11,966 bases of DNA from contig JAQYWL010000289.1 of NCBI GenBank assembly GCA_030145035.1, positions 1-11,966 of the forward strand. The letters are read 5' to 3'. Below, in pieces: positions 6,338-11,966 of the stretch; position 1 is the first letter of the stretch, and each line of letters starts with the position of its first letter. Under the pieces are notes generated by a model, which saw nothing but the letters and a program-made list of their open reading frames with translations, was not told the origin of the DNA and did no database searches. The stretch comes from Desulfobacteria bacterium (GTDB lineage Bacteria; Desulfobacterota; Desulfobacteria; Desulfobacterales; C00003060). Position numbers and translations under genes: made by a program.

Positions 6338-8689
6338 ATGGCCAAGAAACCGACCTACGAACAACTCGAACAAAGGGTCAAGGAGTTGGAAAAGGAAGCC
6401 GTTGAGCGCAAGCGGGCCGAGGAACTACTCAGGCTGGATGAGACACGGCTGGAAGCACTTTTTCACCTGAGCCGCATGGGCGATGCTTCCCTCACTGAAA
6501 TCGCTGGTTTTGCGTTGGATCAAGGAATTAAGCTGACTGGCAGCAGGATCGGCTTCTTGGGCTTTTTGAGTGAGGACGAATCACTTTATACACTCCACGC
6601 TGTTTCAAGGAGTGTTATGCAGGACTGCAAGGTAGTTGGTGATCCCATCCAATGGCACATCTCTGAAGCTGGTATCTGGGCTGATGCGATCAGGCACCGC
6701 AAGACTCTGTATGTCAACGACTATGCCGAACCGCACCCGGCTAAGAAGGGCCTGCCTGAAGGCCACTTCCCCATCCGAAGATTTATGATCGTGCCCGTGT
6801 TCGAGGAAAAGAAAATAGTAGCAGTGGCGGGGGTAGGCAACAAGACCTCTGATTACAACAAAACCGACGAGCGCCAGCTCAGCATGCTCATGAATGGGAT
6901 GTGGCACTACGTGCAGTGCAATCAGGCGCAGGAGGCGCTGCGAAAAGCTCACGATGAGCTCGAACAACGGGTAAAGACGCGCACTGCCGAACTGGCCAAG
7001 ACAACCGAGGACTTGAAGCTGCAACTTGCCGAGCGCAAGCTGGCACAGGAGGCGCTGCGTCAGTCAGAACAAGAGTCGGCTCTCAGGAACCGGATTGCTC
7101 AAATCTTCCTCACCATCCCGGACGAGCAAATGTATGGAGAAGTGTTGCAGGTAATTCTTGATGCCTTGGAAAGCAAGTATGGGATCTTTGGATACATAGA
7201 CGAGCATGGATTGCTAGTTATCCCCTCTATGACTACAGATATCTGGGAACAGTGTCAGGTTCCTGATAAAACAACGGTATACCCTCCCGAGACATGGGGT
7301 GGCATCCGGGGCCAGTCGCTCACAGAGAAGAGGAGCCTTTATGCGAATGAAGGCTTGCGGGTGCCCGAGGGTCACGCTCCTATAATCAGGGGTCTGGTTG
7401 TGTGCATTAACTATGGTGGAGAGGTAATTGGGCTTTTAGAAGTCGCCAACAAAGCGACAGACTATGACGACAAGGACAAGGCATTTCTGGAGGCTATTGC
7501 AGACCATATCGCCCCGGTTCTAAATGCTAGATTGCAAAGAGATAGGCAGGAAAAGAAGCGCAATGAGGCACAGGAGGCGTTGATACGCCTGACCTATGAT
7601 CTTCGTAAGCGGGTCGAGGAACTAAACTGCCTGTACGGTATCTCAACCCTTCGGGAGAATCGGAGTTTTTCGTTGGAGGAGATACTTAAGGGGACCGTTG
7701 CTCTTATTGCCCCCGCCTGGCAGTATTCGGAAATCACCTGTGCTCGTATCATGTTGCAAGGCCAAGAATTCACAACGGACAATTTCAAAGAAACCGACTG
7801 GAAACAAGTCAGTGGCATCGTTGTGAATGGCAAACGGGTCGGTGCCTTGGAGGTCTTTTACTTGGAAAAAAAACCAGAAGCCGATGAGGGGCCGTTCCTG
7901 AAAGAGGAGAGAAGATTAATTGATGCGATTGCCGAGCGATTAGGAAGAATCACCGAGCTGAAGCGGGCCGAGGAGATGCTTCAAGAAGCTCACGACCAAC
8001 TGGAGCGACGAGTGGAGGAGAGGACTACCGAGCTTCGGCGTCTGTCCTCCCAGCTTATCAAAGTCCAGGAAGATGAGAGAAAAAGGATTTCCAGGGAACT
8101 TCATGACAGCGTTGGACAATCTCTGGCAGCCGTCAAGTTTGGGGCGGAAAATGCCCTTAATAGAATGCTTGAAGGTACGGCTAAGGAGAGTGTTAAAGCA
8201 TTGGAAGCACTGATACCATTAATTCAGCAGGCCAGTGAAGAAGCTCGAAGAATTCACACAGACTTGCGGCCCTCCCTCCTGGATGATCTGGGAATCACAG
8301 CGACTGTTTCGTGGTTTTGCAGGGAATGCGAAAAACTCTATTCCGGTCTACGGATCGAAAAACACTTCGACATAGAAGAAAAAGAAGTCCCTGAACCTCT
8401 AAAGATCGTTATTTTTAGAGTCTTGCAGGAAGCCGTTAACAATGTTGCCAAACACAGCAAAGCAGACCTCGTGCGCGTTTCCCTAAAAGGAACAAGTGGC
8501 AACATAGAGTTGGCAATAGAGGACAAGGGCCAAGGGTTCGATGTTGAACATGTGCGATCAGTCAAGCTTTCGAAGGGAAGAGTTGGCCTTGCTAGCATGA
8601 GGGAGCGAACTGAGCTTTCAGGCGGGTCTTTTTCGATCGATTCCATCAAAGGACAAGGAACCACTGTTAGGGCACTATGGCAACATTGA
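6338..8689 (+). CDS. Soluble GAF-domain sensor histidine kinase (HisKA_3/NarL-type)
   Basis: A 783-residue cytoplasmic sensor kinase with no membrane segment. Order: N-terminal coiled coil (1-45, MAKKPTYEQL); GAF domain about 48-193; coiled coil 195-250; second GAF about 252-400; coiled coil; a third, divergent GAF-like unit about 425-540; coiled coil 542-575; HisKA_3 dimerisation domain 575-645; HATPase 685-781. The phospho-acceptor is H589 in RISRELHDSVGQ. The N box is EAVNNVAKH (698-706), G1 is DKGQGF (729-734) and G2 is GRVGLASM (747-754). Linkers before the GAF2 and HisKA units repeat the same module (AHDELEQRVKTRTAEL and AHDQLERRVEERTTEL), indicating internal duplication. GGAGGA precedes ATG 6338 by 7 nt. 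The ligand is unknown. HisKA_3 kinases normally phosphorylate a NarL/FixJ-type regulator encoded next door; none is intact here, and the only trace is a possible regulator N-terminus overlapping the stop codon. Confidence 0.93.
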   Translation: MAKKPTYEQLEQRVKELEKEAVERKRAEELLRLDETRLEALFHLSRMGDASLTEIAGFALDQGIKLTGSRIGFLGFLSEDESLYTLHAVSRSVMQDCKVVGDPIQWHISEAGIWADAIRHRKTLYVNDYAEPHPAKKGLPEGHFPIRRFMIVPVFEEKKIVAVAGVGNKTSDYNKTDERQLSMLMNGMWHYVQCNQAQEALRKAHDELEQRVKTRTAELAKTTEDLKLQLAERKLAQEALRQSEQESALRNRIAQIFLTIPDEQMYGEVLQVILDALESKYGIFGYIDEHGLLVIPSMTTDIWEQCQVPDKTTVYPPETWGGIRGQSLTEKRSLYANEGLRVPEGHAPIIRGLVVCINYGGEVIGLLEVANKATDYDDKDKAFLEAIADHIAPVLNARLQRDRQEKKRNEAQEALIRLTYDLRKRVEELNCLYGISTLRENRSFSLEEILKGTVALIAPAWQYSEITCARIMLQGQEFTTDNFKETDWKQVSGIVVNGKRVGALEVFYLEKKPEADEGPFLKEERRLIDAIAERLGRITELKRAEEMLQEAHDQLERRVEERTTELRRLSSQLIKVQEDERKRISRELHDSVGQSLAAVKFGAENALNRMLEGTAKESVKALEALIPLIQQASEEARRIHTDLRPSLLDDLGITATVSWFCRECEKLYSGLRIEKHFDIEEKEVPEPLKIVIFRVLQEAVNNVAKHSKADLVRVSLKGTSGNIELAIEDKGQGFDVEHVRSVKLSKGRVGLASMRERTELSGGSFSIDSIKGQGTTVRALWQH

Positions 8690-8780
8690 AGGTCAAATTG
8701 CTATGGAGTATGGCAATACGTGCTTCACGGCTGGCTAAACTGCATGTTTCCAGACCGAGTTTCGCGACGGATGCAGGCAG
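8677..8780 (+). pseudogene. Possible N-terminal remnant of a response regulator
   Basis: An ATG at 8677 overlaps the last 13 bases of the kinase gene, exactly where a cognate regulator gene usually begins. The frame reads MATLKVKLL, then SMAIRASRLAKLHVSRPSF. This loosely parallels a NarL-type receiver start (MATIKVLLVDDHAIVR, LAKLL, RPDF), but the acidic Asp pair is missing (WS in its place). After about 8780 the DNA belongs to the convergent spermidine-synthase-like gene. I regard it as a degenerate 5' fragment, with low certainty because the comparison is to a remembered consensus. Confidence 0.3.
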
Positions 8781-9632
8781 TTATGATTCGGGGCAGGCGA
8801 TCACCAATCGCTCAGCCACTTTGCCGAGATCAAAGGTTAGGTCCAAATTCGAGGTAAGCCGGCGGGCTTCGGTCACCAATTCCTCGGACTGTGGGATTTT
8901 GTCAGAAGCCTTACCGAAGAGAATCAGGTTGTAGCCGTCACCACTTCGAATAGACGCGGTTTCAGAAAACGTGGTGCAGAAGAGCTTCTCGATTACGTGA
9001 TCTTTAGGCCCTTCATCCCAGAGATTGAGTACCGCAACCCCCCTAATGGAGAGTTTCTTCTTGACCCTGCTGAAGAACTCGACCGTAGCCAAGTGCTCGG
9101 GCATAGCGTCTCCAGTATATGCATCAAGGAAAATCAGGTCATATAAACGCTGCGTTCGCTGTATGAAAGCGGCGCCGTCCTCTATGTGGATACGAAACCG
9201 TGAGTCTTCTCGCACAGCGAAGAATCTTTTGGCGGCCTGGACTACAACTGGATCAATCTCCACGACGTCGATACACAAGGTCGGATAGTGTCGCCGTAAC
9301 AACGTCGTGAAGACGCCACCTCCCAGGCCGATCATGAGTACACGCTCGCGTTCGGGAGTTAACACCATACCGAGCATGGCAAAACGGATATACTCCATTG
9401 GGACTGCGCTGGGATTTGAAAGCGAGATCGTGCTCTGGTTGCCAGCATCTTCGGCACCAAACCGGAGGTGGCGCATGTCGCCTTCGTCCACCACGAGAAT
9501 GCGGCCGAATTCAGAGCGCTTGTCAAAACGGATCTGAGGGGACCGGACCCGGTCTGGTATAGCAGATCGCGGTGACGGGTCCTCGCAGGCAAAAGCAGCG
9601 AGCACAAAGAGGAATATTAGTACACGCCCCAT
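8781..9632 (-). CDS. Spermidine synthase-fold methyltransferase-like protein, exported
   Basis: A 283-residue protein. It starts with a signal-like segment MGRVLIFLFVLAAFA followed by C16; the lipobox (AFAC) is non-ideal, so it may be a lipoprotein or a cleaved periplasmic protein. The rest is the spermidine/spermine synthase-like Rossmann fold: RVLMIGLGGGVFTTLL (97-112), IDVVEIDP (121-128) with the ribose-binding-type Glu, IEDGAAF (150-156) and DLIFLDAYTGDAMPEHL (165-181). True aminopropyltransferases have a D-S/T-S/D-D-P block where DAYTGD stands here, so polyamine synthesis is doubtful. This matches the large uncharacterised SpeE-like family. The start is placed at ATG 9632, with GGAGG 4 nt upstream, because it exposes the signal peptide; an in-frame ATG at 9761 would add 43 unlikely residues. 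It lies 141 bp downstream of the Ser/Thr kinase gene on the same strand and converges with the histidine kinase gene. Confidence 0.82.
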   Translation of the reverse strand: MGRVLIFLFVLAAFACEDPSPRSAIPDRVRSPQIRFDKRSEFGRILVVDEGDMRHLRFGAEDAGNQSTISLSNPSAVPMEYIRFAMLGMVLTPERERVLMIGLGGGVFTTLLRRHYPTLCIDVVEIDPVVVQAAKRFFAVREDSRFRIHIEDGAAFIQRTQRLYDLIFLDAYTGDAMPEHLATVEFFSRVKKKLSIRGVAVLNLWDEGPKDHVIEKLFCTTFSETASIRSGDGYNLILFGKASDKIPQSEELVTEARRLTSNLDLTFDLGKVAERLVIACPES

Positions 9633-9773
9633 ACGGCCTCCAGCTATCGTGTCCTTGTCGTCAAGGGCAGGGACAAGTGTTAAAGAATTGCCTTTTTGGT
9701 CAAGACAAAATAAGAGTTCGAATTTAGAATTTTCGACTGAAAACACAGGGCTTTCGGTCAATCACTAAGTACA

Positions 9774-11126
9774 CTATGAATGAGACGAAACAGCCCTAAC
9801 AAAGTAGTAGCAACTAAAATCCTGCCAGGAGATATAGCCCATGTCCACGCTGACATACCAGGCTGCCACAAATGAGCGCCGATCTGAACTCCAGAGCCAC
9901 CTCTGGTTCTGGTCAAATATGGGCTCAATACAAAGGTCCATTGCTCGGGGCACTTTGGTGAGTAGTGACATGAGTTCATTTACCGTGGGAAACCTCCAGT
10001 CGGTGCGCCCGGCAAAGCGCTTGTGGTTCAGCTCTTGAATATAGCCCTGGGCCTCATGCCAAGTCACAAGATAATCCGAACCAGATTTTTGCCAGATTAA
10101 TCCAGTCGTTTTATCGCTTACAGTACCATCTGCGTTGACCTGAAAATCATTGGTGGTATAATGGATTGGACGCCACCGAGCATCTGTCCCGAAGACCTCC
10201 CGTGCTTGTCTGGGTCTAGCTTTGATGCTTTCCCCACGCGGTGTTTCCCTGTGACCTGTTCGGGTTGCTTTTTTTGATAAGCCGGTTGTCGGCATCTGGC
10301 ACACCTTTTCTTTTTTCTTTTCCCAGGCAATTTGCAGGTCATCAAAGGCTTCGAGCATTTCTTTAGCACTGGCAAAGCGATCTTTTCTGTCCTCGGAGAT
10401 GGACTTGAGTATGAACGTATCCCAATCTGCATCGAGGTCTGAATTACTTTGCGCGAGCCTCTTAAACGAATCAATAGGCAGTTCACCCGTTAGCATCCGG
10501 TACAACATTACTCCTACAGCATAGAGATCTGCCCGGGCATCCACCTGATTTGGATCTTGTTCCTGTTCAGGAGCCGCGTAATAAGGCGAGCCTACCATCA
10601 GGTTGCTGGGCCCACGAAAGTCCTCTCCCCGGAGTTTGGACAGACCAAAATCAGTAATCTTAACCGTGTTCTGGTCGGTAACCAGAATGTTATAAGGCTT
10701 AATATCCCGATGAATGATCCCTGCCTGGTGAAGACGAGACAGGCCCACAAGGATTTGGAGGGTGTAGTCAATGGCCCTGTCAACGCTCAGGATACGAGAA
10801 GGAGCTTCCACACGGTAAGTCTCACCGATAATGAGACCCAGATTATTACAAAAGTATTCCATAACAAAGAAGCTAAGGTCTTCGGAGTCATGAAAGTCCC
10901 AGATGGATACAATGTTAGGATGTCGCAGTCTTGCCATCGTAACGGCTTCGGTAACAAAGCGTTGTCTGACTTCCTTCTCACCGAGAAGGGTGACCAGATT
11001 GGGATGGGGCCGCAAAAGCTTTAACGCTACAACCTTGCCCACCACTGGCATACGCACCTTGTATACGATACCCATGCCACCCTTGCCCAAGAGACCACAA
11101 ACGTCATACTTGTCGATTTTTTTCAT
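9774..11126 (-). CDS. Hanks-type Ser/Thr protein kinase fused to DUF1566 (Lcl) domain
   Basis: A 450-residue protein with no signal peptide or membrane segment. Kinase domain 7-265: glycine loop LLGKGGMGIVYK (12-23), catalytic K36 (VALKLL), helix C Glu E60, IIHRDIKPYNIL (137-148) with D141 and N146, TDFGL (158-162), GSPYYAAPEQ (179-188), and DARADLYAVGVMLYRMLTGELP (196-217). All catalytic residues are present, so it should be active. A basic linker (268-315) leads to a DUF1566 domain (about 328-448): DGTVSDKTTGLIWQKSGS (333-350), TWHEAQGYIQELN (355-367), TDWRFPTVNELMSLL (375-389), WLWSSD (410-415) and YYFVRAV (440-446). DUF1566 is a C-type-lectin-like fold often found on exported or phage-tail-like proteins, so its cytoplasmic fusion to a kinase suggests a sensing or binding module. 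The ribosome binding site is weak (GAAAAG before ATG 11126). The exported SpeE-like gene follows. Confidence 0.93.
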   Translation of the reverse strand: MKKIDKYDVCGLLGKGGMGIVYKVRMPVVGKVVALKLLRPHPNLVTLLGEKEVRQRFVTEAVTMARLRHPNIVSIWDFHDSEDLSFFVMEYFCNNLGLIIGETYRVEAPSRILSVDRAIDYTLQILVGLSRLHQAGIIHRDIKPYNILVTDQNTVKITDFGLSKLRGEDFRGPSNLMVGSPYYAAPEQEQDPNQVDARADLYAVGVMLYRMLTGELPIDSFKRLAQSNSDLDADWDTFILKSISEDRKDRFASAKEMLEAFDDLQIAWEKKKEKVCQMPTTGLSKKATRTGHRETPRGESIKARPRQAREVFGTDARWRPIHYTTNDFQVNADGTVSDKTTGLIWQKSGSDYLVTWHEAQGYIQELNHKRFAGRTDWRFPTVNELMSLLTKVPRAMDLCIEPIFDQNQRWLWSSDRRSFVAAWYVSVDMGYISWQDFSCYYFVRAVSSHS

Positions 11127-11157
11127 TAGCTTTTCGCGCTCATGTCGAACCTACCGA

Positions 11158-11186
11158 TAAATAGACATTTTCGGGCGCTTTTACAA
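11158..11186 (-). promoter_or_regulatory. Candidate promoter of the Ser/Thr kinase gene
   Basis: Read on the minus strand, TTGTAA (11186-11181) and TATTTA (11163-11158) are separated by 17 bp. Transcription would begin near 11150, about 25 nt before the ATG. Both boxes are only partial matches to sigma-70 consensus. Confidence 0.3.
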
Positions 11187-11226
11187 TAAACCGGGGACAT
11201 CAAGCAAAAATCGAATACTTCTTTGC

Positions 11227-11376
11227 TTATTTCTCCTTTTCCTTTAGTTTGCGTTTCCAAAAGCCCATCACACCATCTTTGCCAGCTGTAAGATTGATAA
11301 TGGCTATTTCGGGATGACTTGCTTTGATTCTTTTGGTAAGCTCGAGGCCGCTTTCCCCGGGCAATCGGATGTCCAT
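11227..11376 (-). pseudogene. Response regulator receiver-domain fragment
   Basis: A 49-codon frame beginning MDIRLPGESGLELTKRIKAS (1-20) and continuing HPEIAIINLTAGKDG. This is the centre of a CheY-like receiver: the phospho-acceptor Asp (D2 here, in the usual MDIRLPG block), helix 3, strand 4 and its Thr (LTA). The first half of the receiver, with the acidic pocket, is missing. After LTA the sequence changes to a basic tail (FWKRKLKEKEK) in place of the conserved Lys and the output HTH domain. AAGGA lies 5 nt before ATG 11376, and an in-frame TAA is only 13 codons further upstream, so the front is lost. It cannot be a working regulator. It is the same class of partner that the histidine kinase lacks, but lies on the opposite strand. 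Confidence 0.75.
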
Positions 11377-11430
11377 ATCTTCCTTTTCTGAGTCAGACAG
11401 GATTTACCCCGGTACGGTCGTTCGTCCCTA

Positions 11431-11466
11431 CCCCATTAAATAGAACAACAAAAACATTTAACGGGG
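11431..11466. repeat. Imperfect 11-bp inverted repeat
   Basis: CCCCATTAAAT (11431-11441) and ATTTAACGGGG (11456-11466) pair with one mismatch around a 14-nt loop. It lies just beyond the upstream end of the receiver fragment, in a region without genes. No T tract follows on either strand. It may be a REP-like unit or mark a rearrangement junction. Confidence 0.45.
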
Positions 11467-11685
11467 CAAGCGGGGCAGGCAGGATTTAAGACTTTTTATT
11501 GTTTACAGAAATATCTCGGGATGGTAAATGGTGTCAAGAATGTATATATCGACTTGGGGCGCTGTATTTTTCTACTAATGACTGGGTAGGGAAGCTGGGC
11601 CGCCCCGCCCAAAACAGCCCCTCAAAGTATCGGACAAAAACCCTCCTTTTCGCAAGTGCGAATTTCCTGACAAGCCGAGATATAT
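11467..11685. other. Non-coding stretch before the transposase repeats
   Basis: No gene is supported. ATATCTCGG (11511-11519) reappears inverted as CCGAGATAT (11675-11683), bracketing about 155 bp. TTCGCA and TGCGAA form a 6-bp dyad near 11649-11662. The bracketing repeat could be the ends of a small non-autonomous element, but 9 bp is short. Confidence 0.3.
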
Positions 11686-11777
11686 GAGTATGGGGACGTA
11701 TGAGTATGGGGGAGTATGGGGACGTTATTGACTAGGGAGTATGGGGAGTATGGAGTATGGGGACGTTATTGACTAGG
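11686..11777 (+). repeat. Degenerate GAGTATGGGG array with a 26-bp direct repeat
   Basis: GAGTATGG(GG) occurs six times between 11686 and 11762. A 26-bp unit beginning GGAGTATGGGGACG and ending TTATTGACTAGG is present exactly twice (11711-11736 and 11752-11777), 41 bp apart. The array ends about 50 bp before the transposase start and probably belongs to that element's flanking REP-type sequence. Confidence 0.8.
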
Positions 11778-11828
11778 TTGAATAAGTGTGGTACAGGGGT
11801 GGTAAATAGGTGATTGAGAGGCGGCGGC

Positions 11829-11966
11829 ATGCCGAGGCAGGCCAGGCTTGAGGCACCTGGGACCCTGCATCATGTTATTGTCAGAGGGATAGAAAAACGC
11901 AGGATTGTTGATGATCGCACAGATCGGGACAATTTCGTCTCGCGCTTGGGACAGATTGCCTCTCAA
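11829..11966 (+). CDS. REP-associated tyrosine transposase (IS200-like, Y1_Tnp), 5' part
   Basis: Only the first 46 codons are in the window; the frame is still open at the edge. MPRQARLEAPGTLHHVIVRG (1-20), followed by EKRRIVDD and DRDNFVSRLG, is the characteristic N-terminus of REP-associated tyrosine transposases (RAYTs), single-strand HUH-type nucleases that act on REP hairpins. The HUH motif and catalytic Tyr should lie beyond the window. A purine-rich GAGAGGCGGCGG stretch precedes the ATG. It may be intact or truncated; this cannot be told here. Confidence 0.9.
   Translation, partial: MPRQARLEAPGTLHHVIVRGIEKRRIVDDRTDRDNFVSRLGQIASQ

Noticed and set aside
8781..8934. Continuation of the regulator-like frame past 8780 (SYDSGQAI...)
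   Set aside because: These bases encode the C-terminus of the convergent SpeE-like gene, so any receiver-like look there is a shadow effect.
9633..9761. N-terminal extension of the SpeE-like protein from ATG 9761
   Set aside because: The 43 extra residues would bury the signal peptide. GGAGG stands before the inner ATG 9632.
11686..11777. CRISPR-like repeat array
   Set aside because: Units are short, unevenly spaced and partly overlapping, with no unique spacers and no cas genes.
11766..11966. 66-codon minus-strand frame at the right edge
   Set aside because: It is the reverse-strand shadow of the transposase N-terminus.

Overview
The window looks like an accessory, partly decaying stretch of a deltaproteobacterial (Desulfobacterota-like) chromosome. 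The strongest taxonomic hint is the histidine kinase, whose N-terminus (MAKKPTYEQLEQRVKELEKE) and repeated coiled-coil linkers are typical of sensor kinases in sulfate-reducer-type genomes. The Ser/Thr kinase joined to a DUF1566 domain and the REP-associated transposase also fit. This assignment rests on recognition, not on a search.

Layout. Positions 1-436 hold repeats and debris: hairpins, a 14-bp inverted repeat, and a short tail that recalls a PEP-utilising enzyme. A YbjT-like SDR oxidoreductase follows on + (437-1432). It converges with a minus-strand group: a methyltransferase with a SlyD-like N-terminal region (1473-2684), an endonuclease V/pyrimidine-dimer glycosylase family protein (2764-3093), and a pyridoxamine-phosphate-oxidase-fold flavoprotein (3445-3882). 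Going right on + come a DUF523 gene cut to 58 codons (3980-4156), a small unknown protein (4287-4553), the tail of an unidentified gene (4689-4871), and a TIGR01777-type SDR with a good promoter and ribosome binding site (4927-5835). After a 500-bp gap lies a large soluble GAF-domain histidine kinase (6338-8689). Two minus-strand genes follow: a secreted or lipoprotein-like spermidine-synthase-fold protein (8781-9632) and the Ser/Thr kinase-DUF1566 fusion (9774-11126). The right end has a response-regulator receiver fragment (11227-11376), a degenerate GAGTATGGGG repeat array, and the 5' end of a REP-associated tyrosine transposase (11829 to the window edge).

How the parts relate. The left half brings together families that often sit near photolyase/YbgA light- and oxidative-stress genes: two SDRs, a UV-endonuclease-like protein, a flavin split barrel, DUF523 and a methyltransferase. 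No photolyase is visible, and the DUF523 gene is broken. The right half is a signalling region. The histidine kinase has no intact response regulator, but a possible regulator N-terminus overlaps its stop codon (8677-8780), and a receiver fragment lies on the opposite strand at 11227-11376. This geometry is what an inversion of about 8.78-11.4 kb, with one break inside a regulator gene, would leave. That is a hypothesis.

The window contains several gene fragments and is bounded by transposase-associated repeats, which suggests repeated rearrangement. I see no CRISPR array, tRNA, rRNA or complete prophage.
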